Positions 46,691 to 60,951 of a DNA stretch of 64,000 nucleotides are shown in pieces. The number at the start of each line of letters is the position of its first letter. The first letter of the stretch is position 1. The position numbers and the translations under genes are program-made. The stretch comes from Onchocerca lupi (Eukaryota > Nematoda > Chromadorea > Rhabditida > Onchocercidae): contig JAOVVO010000190.1 in NCBI GenBank assembly GCA_028564675.1, positions 1 to 64,000 of the forward strand, in the 5' to 3' direction. The notes under the pieces were generated by a model. It worked only from the letters and a program-made list of their open reading frames with translations. It was not told where the DNA came from and searched no databases.

Positions 46691-49600
46691 ATGGACGATG
46701 AAGAATATATGAAGCCGATGTTACCAACTGTACCGGAAAAATGCGGTCCACCAGTGATTCCGTTAGGACATCTGATTGAATTTGCCGTACAGCAAATTTT
46801 TCATGAACTTACTGTTCTCTCCGAATTGTAAGTTACCAGATTTTTATTGCGGTTTTAAGTAGCTTAGTTAAATGAAGACAATTTTACTTATCTAACAAAG
46901 TTGGAATATGATGTTAGTTAGCTTACTGGATTGAAAAACCAGCGTAATACTAAGATAAGCTGAATATTGTAGAAGCATTCATCCACCAAAAATGTGTTTT
47001 TATGCAATTTTACACTGTTCCTATTGATTAAACAAAATGAATTTTCTTTTATGGAAGGGATGAAGTGTAAAGTTTGCATAAAAAACTTTAATAAATTTTT
47101 GACATTTCAGATTGCCGAAAAAGCTGGATTCGGAGAGAAAGATTAGCATTGTACAGTTTGCTCATTCAACGCGTGTACTTTTTATCAAACTTCTCGCAGT
47201 AGTAAAATGGGTTAAATCATCGAAAAAATTTGAATCATGTGCTGTAAGTGCTGTTATATTATTGATAAATAAAATGTGTAAACATTTCTCGTGATAAAAT
47301 TCATTTTTCAAGTTACCATTCATGTTTTCCAGTCAATTTGTTACTTCCTGGACCAGCAGTCTCAGTATTTCGTGGATACAGCTGATCGCCTAGTACAGTT
47401 AGCACGAGAAGAGCTTGTCTTTGCAAGGTTCTGATCTCATTTTGAAAAAATAAATTTGTAAACTACCGCGAATTCTAAGTTGTGAAGAAGAGAGATACTA
47501 TTTGTTTTGAGATGCTTTATTTTCTGTATTTCTTGCTACTTTTGCGATGGAAATATTTGTTCAAAATTGATTTACATTGTTTAATCTTTCGAAAAGTGTG
47601 AAAAACATGAATAGATAAATTAAAAAATATATTCAGTGTGGAAAGAAGAGAAGAAAGCAAAATTTCATGGAACATTTCATGAAATCAAAATCAGACTCAC
47701 AAAAGTAATTGCTGATTTTTTTTTTTTCAGGTTGCCGACCTTTCAAGTAGCTTTAGCTGTTGATGTTCTCACAGCTGGAACATTTCCACGACTTCCATTG
47801 TGCATAAAGGTAATAATATGTTATTAATGCATGTATTCCGCAGAGAGAGTATTTTTTAATTTTTTCGATAGAGAAGGAAATGTTATGTTGAAGTGAATAT
47901 TTGATCAAATTTAATTTAGTTCTTGATGTGTTCTTTAGAATATTTGAGGATAAAACTTTTTAAAGTCTTGTAGAGTTCAAGATTGTATCTTTCTCAGGTA
48001 TTTATGTCAAATTTGTTTGCAGAATCGTTTCATTCCCGATCCGCCAATAACACCACGTGAAGAAGCATGTGTCTTAGCTCGGCTCAATCAAGTCATACAG
48101 TATCGTCTTTCGAGTTATGGAACGAAACTTTCACCTCGTATATCGAAAACTGTGATTAGAAATGGAATGGTAATTTTGTAATTTACTCTGGATTTGAATT
48201 TTTTATGCGCCACGGAATTTATTTCAGTTTAAAAACCAAATAATTTAATTTTAGGAATTGTAGTGTGAGAGTATGTGTGAAATGGTTTTATAAAACAATT
48301 CAAAATCGTGTTCATAACTTTTTCTATAATGAACGATATTAAGTTTTTAAAGATAAAATCAGTTGTGCTGTTAGAAAGTTTTCCGGAAAATCTTAAAAGT
48401 TTTATAGGTAACGATGACTGTTAATGGCGAATTTGAAGTGTCATTAACCTTATTGGGTGAGCGGCCGACTACAAAATGGACTCTATTGAACATCAGAATA
48501 TTAGTTGAGGATTACGAAATTGGTTTTGGAACTAAACTAGTCCATCCATTACAAGTCAATATGCTCCATAATGTTCTGCAATTAAGAATGGATAAAAGCT
48601 TGGAGGTTGGGAATATTACCAATTTAAAAGACTACATTTCTATCTTAATCATTTTTAGTGCATAATTTTATGAACTTTTTTTTTGGTTTTTATTAAATTT
48701 ATATATTCGTGACTTGTAATAATGAGAATTAAGTTCGATGCAACAATTTCGACTCATTTTCATACGCCGGTTAATCTGAAAAATAAAGGACTCATGAGAT
48801 CAGAAAAATTTTGTTAAGCCAAATTTTTTATGGTAAAATTAAAAATATCTTGAGCTTGAAGAAATGCGAATTGTAGAACTTAATTTTTGTAGAGTCTGCA
48901 CTGTGTTGTAGTGACTTTTAGCTCTTATCCATATAAGAGCAAAAACTTTTTTTAAATGTCATTTACTTACATTATTAAAACTAATTATTGGTCTTCATTT
49001 ATGTTTTACTTTCTCCAGCCTTTTCAAGAAGTATATAATTTGCTTCATTCATTTGCCCAAATGCTTCAACTAGATGTGTTATTTTGTCAAGCAACCCAAG
49101 TATTAAGTGGTGACATGTGTCAGTATGCAGTCATCGAACGGTATGATCGAAATATGGGGATTCTTATACTGGCCTATTGGTTAAAGAGAACATATAATCG
49201 GTACTTACTTATGTTTTCGATTTTACTATTTCTCTTTTAGTAATGGGAAGCTTTCATAATGAAAAGCTACTCATTAAAATTTTGTTTACATTGCATTGGC
49301 TTATTATTCTTCATTTTATTGAAAATTTTTAAATCCATTGCAACTTACTTTCAAAGTTTTCAGGTACACTTCTCAATACAGGATCAAGATATTTATCGAC
49401 AGGGAAAATGAAAATAATGGTTTACGTGTACGGCATTTCCCGGTCGGTAAAGGCCTGCCGTATATAGATGATCGTAGTGGGTAAGTTCTGACAATTCCTC
49501 TATAATTCATCTTAATTTGCAGGCAACAATTTTGAAGATTAAGAATATGATAATTTTTCACTCATAAAATATAGTTGTTTGTATTTATGCATGATCGACT

Positions 49601-52600
49601 ATATTTTGATCTCAATACCCCAGAAAAATGAATTTTCTAATTATGAATCTCTTTTAGAAGGTTATCAATCAATCGTTTATTATCGGAAACAGTTGGTGTC
49701 CGTTGCCGTGAACGACTTTTACGCATTCGTGAGAGACTCGGTTTACTGAAACCACCAGTTATTGTATCGCTTACGGGTAGAGCTGCTCCTACTCTTACTT
49801 ATCCATTGTTGGGAGCTCAGTCACATGTTGATGAAATGCTCGTTTTATCAATTAACGATTTTTCTGGAAATGTGATCGCAATTGTGCGAGCATTAGGTAG
49901 ATATCTGAATTTCTTCTGAAGAATGCTTTTTGATGTTGATCGAATATGAACTTTGCATCATTGAGCATTTGAGTAATAAATAAAAAGAAAATTCGTAATT
50001 CTCATTTTTTATTTTCTTCAAATTTAGGACCATGTCTAGAACTTCGAGAATTGGAACAGCTTATCGATGATCGCGTGCCTTTACAAACAATCACAGATAA
50101 GATGGGTAGGCTGAGGTATTCTATACACTTATGTTTTACAATCGCATGAATTTTACCTAAAAAATATCAGGTTCGGGATTTCAGAATTTTTTCGCTTGGT
50201 TACTAAAGTATGACATTAGACATTGTTTTTTACAGGATTTTATTGATGTTAGAACGGTATCGGAAAGCGGTTGCACCTCTCCCAGTTCGAATTGTTCCAG
50301 AAAATGTGTTTTGCACTCGATTATCAAATCTACCGGAACTTCCCCCTGACCGTTTATACCTTCAGTTTATCAAAGAAGAAATGTATTATCTCGTAAGTTC
50401 TTTTTGCTGTTCAAATTTAAATGTTGAATTATAGTTCGATTGCTTGCCACTTTATTATCGAAAGAATATTTCACTGAATTAAAATATGAGAAGTTGTTTT
50501 CCGCTTTTCATTTATACTTTTAAAGTATTTATTTGGATTAACCGATTTTTCGAATCATTTATGATCTCATGACTGCATGTAAAGACATACCGATGCACAT
50601 TATAAAATAGACTTATGATCATACAGTTAACACATTCAATTTCAGAAAACTGTGAAGTACAAATTTTCGAAGTTTCAGATAGTTTCATTTACTCCTAACG
50701 AACAAACTGGAGTAAACATTGATATGCATTTATTGTCAAACATTGAGCGAAAGTTAAATATGGTGCGATTGCATCCCTCTCAACTAATGACAACGCTACC
50801 GGAATCGAGTTTCTCAAACGCAAAAAATGAGGATTATTTAGAACCTCCAGCGAAGGTGTGCAGTATGAATGAGACTTGATTTAATTTTAAAAAGTGCGAG
50901 GTTTTTTTAACCACATAAATTCTATAAATTGTATTTTAGCGCCGCCGCTGGTTAGGTGACAGAAGGCTACTAACATCAGCTGTAGCTACCTTGGATGATC
51001 GATTGGCATTTATGAGGATCTGCGAAGAACTTGACCGCCGTAAAGTTAAGTATAAGCCCCTTACTGTGGAGCCAACAGTTGGTGGTCTAATTTTGCATAT
51101 AACGGAGTAAATATTTATTTTTTTACTATTTTTCCTAGATATTTTACCTGGCCAATAACTTTTAGTGTCATATCAGTCTTTTGATTTCAGTGTCGCTAAA
51201 TTACATTTAAGTGCTTAAAGTCTTTTTTTTTTCAGCTTTTCTGAAGCTGTACCTTCCGGATCCGATGATTTCTTTTCATCCGTAATTAACTGTTGCCTTC
51301 GACTAGATACAAGAACTCGAGTTATTTGGCCATTTGAATGCACATTGATTAATACACCGTTGGTTGCTGATTTTTATGAGCCCATTATGTGTGTTGATTA
51401 TGAATCCACAAAGGTTTGTATGATTCTCTCTACACCAGAAATGACATAAAGTGACATAAATATCTGCAATCCAAAAAATATATCTGGATGTACAAGATGT
51501 ACAGTATCAGTTTCTAACCTCTGACTAAAATTTACAATTAAATAAACGATATTTCTGGAGAATTAACTGTTCAGACGAAGACAACGGTCATGGAGATTCA
51601 TGGCAGTGGAGGAGTTTCATCACCAAATACATCGGAAAGTGTTTCAACCCATATGATTGATCGTTTAATTGTTTTTGCGCACATGTTTGATCCAGTAAAA
51701 GAGTTTGCAGCCGCTTATTATAGTCATTATAATAAGTACTGTAATGTAAGTGCTATTTTTAGCAAAACTTAAAAAAGTTTGTAGGTTAATTACATAGTGT
51801 TACAGGAACGTATTACGCTTTTCAAGGAATTTTAAGTTTTCCATTTGTCATTGTGGTTTTCTTACTTTTTTTTCTTTAATTGAAATCAAATAAGACCACA
51901 GAATATGTTATTGGAATTAAGTTCATTTATCTCGCAATTAATGGATTTAAATGATTTGATGAATGGAGTATTTCTAACTAATTTTAGTATACCATTTTTA
52001 AAATTGAGTGCTGATGTCTTTTATTACTGTTAAGACATTATTTCCGCTTTTAGATTGTGGCATTCACTTATCATAAACTTGTGTTGGCATATGGTTCAAA
52101 TCGCAATATGCTGATGATGCTTTCCTGGAGAACACAAAAAGCTCCAAATAATAAGCAATATTTTTATCTTACATTTGGGATTGGACCAAATCGTCCGACA
52201 ACAACAGTTGATCTCACTAATTCCGAAACGTATAATTTTCACATGTTTGTTATCAAGAAATTAATCTAATTTTTTTTTTCTACCATCTTAGTTCAACCTC
52301 TTCAGTGAATGATGATTTTGATGATCATTTCAGTTTATTATAATAGTGATTAGTAATCATTCAGAGAAAAAATTCATGGAAATGAATTTTTTGTTTGTAA
52401 AACAAATCTTTATTTTTCATATTTTATTTATTTACGATGGAATAATAGGATACCGGAAAGAAAAGAATTCAATTTAATAAAGGAAATCAGATTAAAAGTG
52501 GAGAAATTCATTGACAGGAAAAAAAATTTTTTTTTACAATTCATTCTTCTGGTTATTTTATTATATTTTTCGTTATAGTTTAAACACAACTTGTCCTTCA

Positions 52601-55600
52601 CTACTATTGTGGTCGATTGTGATGTTTGCTTTTCTGTGAACTATTATTTCAAATTTCGATTCACTGATTGTAAAAATTCAGATTGGAAATCAGAGGGAAT
52701 TTATTGTCCAAAAAAAAATTGTAGGTTGTGGAATCCACACGTACTGTTGGCTTCTCGACTCCAAGAACGGTTCAATAAACGACGTTCTCTTATTGATCTC
52801 GTGCAATACTTAATTGATTCTGTTGCCCCACTTTTTGCACTTCATTCATTCACTCGAATTCGACTTCAGTCTCTACGGGCATTTTGTCAGATGATGTGTT
52901 ATGATGCTTCCTTGGCGTTGAGCTTGCAAGTATATATTTATTAATATGATTATGCTCAAGCATGTTTCATTTCTGGATTCGTTTATTTTATGCAAATTTA
53001 ATTCATACGTTTCACTGTAGATTCTTAGGTGTAATTATTTTACTTAGATTAGGATATAGAGAAGATATCAAAGTGACCTGTTTGCATAGATCACCTATAA
53101 CCAGGGAATATTCTCAAAAGTTTCAAACTTTCCGAAACTTACACTGCTTGTATAGGTCATATGTAGTCAGACGTTTTAAATCTTTGCTGGATCATTTGCA
53201 TAAAATTCCTTAATGATTATACCTAAAATATGATCATGCCAGCCATCATGTAATAGTCATTTCGCTAAGTAACGAAGCGATTTGAAGGCTCTTTATTAAC
53301 TCAGATTCGTAAGATGTCATATTATGGATTTTTACAATAACTCTTCACTTGTGTTTTTCTAGGTCACAATAGCAATAGTGGATGAATACAGGATTCGCTT
53401 AATTTATGGTCATATGCATTTGGAATTCCTTTTATTGGGTAATTCACGAATTGGTTTACGTGATTGCTCATTGGGTTCAGCTTGTGTATTCCGTTTACGC
53501 CAATTTTGTAGTAACTTCTTAAGGTAAGAGTTCTTGATTATTATCATTAAAATACTTTTATTTCGATTGGATTTATGCAAAAAGAACTATTCTTCATTTA
53601 TGGTCTTGTCAAGTTCTTAATGCTGCATAACTATTATTCCGTATACTTAAATCAGTGCTGTCCATCCTATACTTTTTTTTTAGTTCGGAATTACGCAATA
53701 TGAATGAAGAAAAATCTCCTAGTGCTTTTGGATGGACGGGTTCCGGTTCTGGACCTGGATCGCTACCATGTCATCAGGTAATTCATGCTTAATATTCAAT
53801 AAGTTGAATTTATATTTTAAGATGCTGTGCTACATACAGTTTAAAGAAAAGTTATAGTGAAATAGCAAAGAATTTAGTAGAAATCTTATAAAAAAGTGTT
53901 TTAGCTGATTTTTTGGGAACAAATAATAATTTTTTCTCTTTTAATTGCTTTGAATTTACTTGAATACTCGTGTAATTTTTACTTTCAGATGGTTCGCTCT
54001 CCGGCATCGAGAATTGTGTCATCGCCAATGTCACATATGTCGTTATCGGTTCCGCCCATAGATAGCTTAGGTTCTTCCTTGCGTTACTCGTCGGATGGTC
54101 GCTCGAAAACCCCAATTTTATTGGATCACGATTCATTGCTTTGCATGACATCTGTTGATGAATCTGGTAAGTCATTTTCATCAGTCTTAATTCCATTTAT
54201 TCCGGTATGAGGTATTTAAGATTTATTGAATATACATTTGTATATCATGTCTTGAAATTTCGTTCCCAATTATTACCGTTTAGTACTAATCAGCAAATGT
54301 TACAGGAAGTTGTCCTCTCGATCAGTATTTGTTTGCGTTAGCATATTTGTCAAAATTGGGTCCAGCCTTAGAGGGATATCGCCGAGAGCATCGTGGATCA
54401 GGTGCACATCCTATAATTCAGTTTCGACAACTAATTACAACTCCAGAAAGTGTCCGGTTGTCGGTATTAGGTGCTGCACCACCGAACCTAAAACATGAAC
54501 CGTTCTTAGTCAATATGAATATCTATTTGGATGAAGAAACGATGAGTTTGAAAATGAAATTAGATTTTGGTAATTTTTCTTCAAATAATTCAATTTTTTA
54601 ATAAGAAAGAAATTATACTATTAGAATTCTCATTAAAGAGAAAATAAGACAAATAAAATACTTTAGTCCTTCTTTGTACTTTTCAACAGTTTTTACATAA
54701 TAGAATTTAGATTCACAGAAAATTTAATTTGCGATTAAGAAAATTCAATTTTAATGAAATTAGTGATTACAAGATTTCCCATAAACCCAGAGAATTTTTT
54801 AGATGGTGAAGACATTCCGGCTGATAGTGATATCCGTACGGCGGAACTTTACTTCATAAGATTTGTTGCTCGATTAGGGAATGAAATTGCGGTAGTTGCA
54901 TTCGCGAATGCATGCAGGCTTGCTGCACCGGGTGCGTTCTCTGCTATTGCCCGTATAATGAGTATGCAAATGGTAAGTTATTATGTGTTTGTTTGTCTTT
55001 AGTTTGTTACATGCATTTTCTTACTTTTGGCACCATTATATATATTTTCTCATTTAGTTTCATAAAGTTTATTCTAGATTTCGTTGCAGTTTCAATAAGT
55101 TATAAAACATCTTCAGCATAAGAGAATATTTTTTCATATGTGCTGTGGCATTTTTTTTTATATAGTGTAATGAGTAATATTGCCATTTATGAAAAAACAA
55201 GTAGTGATTTTTATTAAGTGAATCTCGTATTTTAATTTAAAGAAATGATTATTTCTTACAAATAGAATTGGACCGAGGATACTCCTTGGCGTCCATCAAT
55301 ACAGTTGGTGATGTGGAGCCAAGAAGGTTCAGTACCAAGAGCACGTATTTCACCTGGTATTGTTATTGACCAGACAAACATTAGTGTCTTGATTTTGGTA
55401 AGTTTCCGAAATTAAAGAATTTATTAGTTTCTTGCGGAAATTCATATTTCCAGATGCGGTTCGCTTCTTTTTTTTTTTTTTTTTTTTTTCAAGCTGTGAT
55501 ACACGGCGAAATGTTTGAGAGTCAAAATATGGATGTTCTTTTCTATTTATAACCATTAATTGTAATAATTTTTAAAAATTTTTAGCTTTGCTTAAGACCA

Positions 55601-56124
55601 GCGCGTCAAAATCCATCAGAAAAAAATGCGGATGCATCGAAACACTTGATACCTCTCATTTATAACACACAAACGTAAGATTTATGATTTTTTTGAATTA
55701 GATAGATTTTCATTTAAAAGTGCCTGAGAAACGAAATTAACTTTATTTTCTTTATTGAAGCAAATAATTAAAGCTAAGAAAGATTTTTTGTTTTATAGGT
55801 CCAGTTGTCCTATCCAGGCTTTAGTTTATGACCGAATCGGATCTTGGTATTTAATCATTAAATTATTTATCTGACGCAAATAAACTGACTAATACTTTAT
55901 GTTAATTCTTTTTTTATTGCCAACATAAGATGATCATCGCTTATACTTGATCGTTTGGTTGCTTTAGGAATACTGTAGCCCGACGCAGCAGTGGTGCGGA
56001 TGATGATGCCAGCAATGCGACAACTGTTTTATCAAATGTTTCCGAGCAATATTCTCTTACGAATGAACCAGCTTTGTGGCCAGCAATCTATTCTCTTGCT
56101 CATAATTTTGCTGTACAACGGTAG
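46691..56124 (+). CDS. rgr-1: Mediator complex subunit 14 (MED14/RGR-1)
   Basis: Twenty-six phase-consistent exons: 46691-46827, 47111-47243, 47333-47427, 47731-47809, 48023-48169, 48408-48605, 49019-49200, 49364-49480, 49658-49896, 50028-50115, 50236-50392, 50646-50855, 50940-51106, 51236-51413, 51575-51745, 52054-52229, 52725-52929, 53363-53523, 53684-53777, 53989-54166, 54306-54569, 54803-54972, 55266-55397, 55586-55674, 55799-55846, 55968-56124. They give 1,323 residues. The N-terminus matches the MED14 domain (IPLGHLIEFAVQQIFHELTV, then FAHSTRVLFIKLLAVVKWVK and AREELVFARLPTFQVALAVDVL). Mid-protein segments WNPHVLLASRLQERF and a Ser/Pro-rich linker (SPASRIVSSPMSHMS) follow the family order. 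MED14 is the scaffold that links head, middle and tail of Mediator. Trans-splice acceptor at 46665. No break was seen. Confidence 0.93.
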
Positions 56125-58074
56125 CATTCTTTCTTGGCAGCATTTTTCTTGCTCAATTTATAAAGTGTCGAATTTTTCCGGTAATTTTGCATGTAAGATT
56201 TGTATTCCATTGTAATTTATTATGTTTCTGCCTTCATATTTTTCAAGTGTCTTAATTGAATATAACGGTACCAAAATTTTACTTAAATGAAATTTCAAAT
56301 TTTTGTATTTAATTTTCCATGAATTAATATAAAAAACCTTGGACTCGTGAAAACATAAGTCTAGAAGATACTTCTAGTGTATTTTTTGACACGTCCGGAG
56401 ACTAAAGAAATTGCTACATCATCTTTACTGTTTTTCATATCTTCACTGATCTTTTGACTGTTCTTGATCATTCCCTAATTCTACCTTAAGCTGACTGGGA
56501 GGTTAGCTTAATTTTTAAATTTGAGAAGTCATTACTCAAACAAGATTTTCAACAGATGCAGATTGTTTTGAAATTTTTTCTCTATTTTTCCAAAAAGAAA
56601 TCTGCGATATTAACTGGCTGTGAATAATGTTTGAAGAATGAATATTGCTGTGTATGAGGTTTCTTTTTTGATAAATTTTGAGATCTCATTATTATTGTAG
56701 AAAAGATAAGCACAGTGTCAATAAGGAAGGGAAGAATCAATTATAATTTCTCATGGTTAATTATAAGCCATTTTCGGTGAAAGTGATTGGAAAAAAACTT
56801 GAACTAAATATAGAATGATTCGTAGGAGTGAAGTTTTTGATGGGTTGCCAAATAATAGATAATAATGATCTCAACTCAAATTTTTTTTGTCATTTGAATT
56901 TGTTTTTATCTATTTATTTCATTTAGCATAAACATTTGAATATTCTGTTGGTTTTTTGAGATTTTCGTTATCCAAATGTGTTGTTTCAAATTGTATTTGC
57001 GGATTAGTTTGTTGTATATTTTAATTTTTGGTAGTTTATACACAGTTGTAATCTCCATTTAAAAAAAAAAAGGAATATCTAAATTTCCAGCTTTACGTTT
57101 TTTTTTTCTCTTGAGTATATACTGTGACTTTTTTTTTCAACATCAACAAGCTATATTTGCAGATTTATCCTTCTTCCCTACTCAATCTACTTTCTGTTCT
57201 AGTCGGTATTTTTGCCTTGATCTAGTTCATCCAGTATCATTTCTACATTAATTTCTGCACATCCATGTTCCTTTCTTATTTTCTTCGTTATTTAATTTTT
57301 TTCCTTATTTCAGGATTTTTTTTTTCTTTTTATATCAGTTTTGCTTCATATATTTGTCTTTGAATCAAATTATCTTGATCTGGGTGTATGCAACATGCTT
57401 AAAAACCTACTTTTCATGTATCATGCTTGGAAACTTCTATTCGTTAATCTTTATTATTAGAGGTAGAAGGGTTTTGTCATATCATTTTGAATACTTTCAA
57501 TACTTTTTTGTTGTATATATGGTTGCTTATTCAGTATTGTGCAACTATTTCATAAAAAGGAAAAGTTGCTGTGAATAAATCTGATATTAACTACTTGTAT
57601 GATATAACTTTATGTTATTAAAAGTCAGATATACTTTTCTAAAATAGACTTTTGAAGTTGTGCAATTATTGATTGATTCATAGGATTTTTAGACAAATGT
57701 TGATTCAGAAATGAAAATTGTGGTACACATCAATTTTTTGTTGTATATGTAGCGGATTATTCTATATCTCTCTCCTGTTTTCCTTCTTTATTCCATTAGA
57801 TTAGAACATAAAGCTTCATTGATGTCAAAATTGCTTGAGTTCCCTTATAGAGATCGACTTTTAGAGGCTTGAAATAACTGGGTAGTTTGGATTAATTAAG
57901 CACTTCTCGGTTTCATTGTTGCTTATTTTTTAAGATTTTGATATAGAAGCATTACATGCGTGGTAATTTTGAAAATTTCAGGATTTAAGTATTTTAAGGT
58001 GCTTAAGTGGTCCTTTGATTAAAAATATATTTCAGATTTATTAATTCGGTAACAAAAAGTAACCTGATATTATA
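56125..58074. other. Spacer between MED14 and Flower
   Basis: AT-rich, no gene recognised. At 1.95 kb it is much longer than a typical nematode operon spacer, so I treat Flower as independently transcribed. A TATTTCAG acceptor ends at 58035, 39 bases before the Flower ATG, a likely trans-splice site. The open frame at 57354-57578 is hydrophobic and chance-like. Confidence 0.6.
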
Positions 58075-59186
58075 ATGGGAGCGGCAACATCTGGACTGCA
58101 ATCGCAAATGCAACAAGAGCATGATCCGAATGCTGCTTTCCCGTGGTGGGTACGTTTCCTGGCTAAAGGACTGGGAGTATTTGGTGGCTTTGTGGCTATT
58201 TTCTTCGCTGTACTTGGCTTACTTTCATTCTCTGCAACCTGCATCATTGCTGTTCTGTTGCAATTGTTGGTTATTCTTATTTATTTACAAGTTTTATCTA
58301 TTAATTATTCCATATATAGTGGAAGTTACTTTATACAAAAGATATCATATGGCCATAAATTTTATTGCTAATTGTAGAATTATGGTTTATAAAATTTATG
58401 AAAAAGGATGATCATATATTAATCTCATCAAGCTTTGTAAAAATCATAGTTTGTTTGATCCTGTAATAATTCCAAAACCTATTCGAAAATTCGTAATTAG
58501 CAGCCAAAGTATTTTTCTAATTAACATCTCATTTAGTAAACTTTAAACATTAAATAGAGCAGTTGATCTTTGTAATTGTCATTATTAGCTGATTTTGTAT
58601 TGCAGAGCATTTGGTATACTAACGGTAGCATTAGAAGCTCCGTTTTGTTGCATGTTTATCGATTTCATTGAAAAAATAGCCATGTTTTCGGAATCACGAA
58701 AATATTGGCAGAAAGCAGCTCTTTATTGCATGTAAGTTTTTTAATAGCTTCATACATGTTGATTATCTTCTTTTTAGGAGTTCTCTTCAGAATTTCAAAC
58801 GAAAAGACATTAGTACTTAAAGAAATAATTTTTCTCAATATGTGACACAAATTATAATCATTATTTAACATGTCTTTAGGAATGCTTTTCGAAAGTATTT
58901 TTTTCTTGATTTCCCCAATATATTCATTTTTGAATTTGTATTATATCAAAACTGCATAGACTTAAACTTTTATAGCATGGGCGTGCTACCAATATTATTG
59001 TGCACTGAGCTAAATACAGTACTTGGTGGCGGAATGATTTTCGCATCGGGTACAGTTTATGGTTTCTTGGCATTGGGCAGAAAAGCGGATTTATCATCGA
59101 TGGGCGGTACTACGGATCCAGCATGGAATGCGAACGTCAATCAGCAGCAGACACCAGCATCCTTTGGAAATCCATCTATGGCCTAA
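58075..59186 (+). CDS. flwr-1: Calcium channel Flower homologue (CACFD1 family)
   Basis: Three exons, 58075-58265, 58606-58731 and 58976-59186, give 175 residues, the usual size of Flower proteins. The N-terminus is soluble. The first membrane segments (LGVFGGFVAIFFAVLGLLSF and the following ATCIIAVLLQ) are followed by AFGILTVALEAPFCCMFIDF, which holds the conserved Glu and Cys pair of the family, then SRKYWQKAALYC and a further pair of membrane segments around GVLPILLCTEL and GMIFASGTVYGFLALG. Flower is a small tetraspan protein of synaptic vesicles and endocytic membranes that couples exocytosis to endocytosis. The first donor is GTTGGT rather than GTAAG; its phase fits only this choice. 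The C-terminal tail is Gln/Ala/Asn-rich. Confidence 0.92.
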
Positions 59187-60951
59187 TTTGATATATATCT
59201 GGAAATTGATCTCAATTCTGTTATTACATTTCAATCATTTTTTGCTTTCTTTAGAGAGCTTGATAGCCGCTTATGTTTCTATTCTTTCGATTTAAAATTC
59301 GGGGAAAAAACATTTAGAATTTTTCTTTTCTTTCTATCATAGTATATAAATATATTACCGAAAAGTTCCATAATGAGTCATTAGAATTTTTCATTTGTTT
59401 CTTAGATTGCTGGAATCTTGGAAGAAATTTGTTTAAGATATAAAACTTCCTCGCAGTTCAACAAATATAATTTTATTTAAACGATAATAATGTTGAATAT
59501 GTTTTCTACCTTTGAACTCACTAATAGTTTGTGCAATCCTTTCTTCCTGATTTTCTATGGTCATAGTGGAACGGTTTTTCACTTTCTATTTATTTTTACC
59601 TTTTTTCTGCTACCAATATTATTTTTTCCCACCTTTTTTTCACCCAGTTTTGATCTTTTTCTCTCACATGTCAGTTTTCATATTTTTTAAAACCCTTTTA
59701 CTTACAAGTTACACAATGGAAAAGTTTTTTATGCATATGAACTGCGTGCTTTTGTGAGCTTTTTTTTTCTCTGTTTTAATTATTCTCTCTTTCTATTCTA
59801 ACGATTAAGTAAACAATAGGACTACTTTTTAGAGTATTATAAACCAGGCTAATAAGTGTATTTAGATGTATGAGAACCCTGAAACTTATTCAATATTCCT
59901 TGAGTAATGTCCTTCTATACAAAAGCAGACTAGACAAAAATGTTTGGGCATCACAGATACTTCCCATCCTAATTTCTGAATGGAATCGTTCTCTAAACCG
60001 AAAACTGAATTCCATAGGTATCCATAATTTTTCCTGAAATTATTTTAATTTGTAGGTATTTGACGAAATTATGACTGTGATTTTTGCTGGATCATTCGGT
60101 TGTTATTATCTGTTACCATTTTATTAGCTCGTTTTGCTTCTTCTCAATATTTTTTCCTGTTGGCTTTGTAATTATTTGCTGTATCATTATTGTAGTAACT
60201 ATCAAATTTTTATTTAAAGTCCCCATTGCTTATACTTTTTTTTGTATCATATATCTTCCAAGAAATGAGTAATTTATTTGAACTAAAAAAGAAACTTTGT
60301 TCCGTTAACAATAATTTTGCTCATATCAGAAAATGAGGGTTTCTATATGAAATTAGGAAATTAAAACATTCATACTGCCAAAAACTATAATCGGTTTTTC
60401 GTGAAAAGAGTATGATATCTTATTTGTACATCGTTCCACTGCCCTATATCCTCCTGCTCATTATATATTCCAAAATGAGAACGGAATGTATAATCAGTGG
60501 GAAAGTATAGAGCAGTGGAAAATATACAAACGAAACTATCCATATATAAAAAGAACTGAGGATTTTTGACAGCAGAACAATAAATAAGTGAGGATATTAT
60601 GGGCCATAACGAAAAATTTAAATATAGTTAAGCCAAAAAGGCCTTAATATTTGTTGGAGTGAAATGTGAATCAAGAATTTCTAAGGGAAGGTAATCATCA
60701 ATGGAAGGAAAGATTTTGGGAAGATTTACAATGCCTAGTATTTTTATGTATATGTTTGATAATGCAACATATCTGGACGAGATGCCTACAAGCTTTAGGG
60801 AAAATTCTCTTGATCTTAGCAATATAGGTATGTATAATGTACAATAAAAGGTTAATATAAGAATAATGGGGTTTATATAAGGTACCAGATTTATGCCTCA
60901 GAAGACAAGGTACCTGTAGTCTCATAAGAAATTCAGCAAACTACATAAGAA
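59187..60951. other. Region between convergent Flower and DDAH-like genes
   Basis: AT-rich, no gene recognised. It should carry the 3' untranslated regions of both genes. Open frames at 59490-59757 are T-rich and hydrophobic by composition. Those at 60628-60925 (minus) overlap one another and have no domain. Confidence 0.6.
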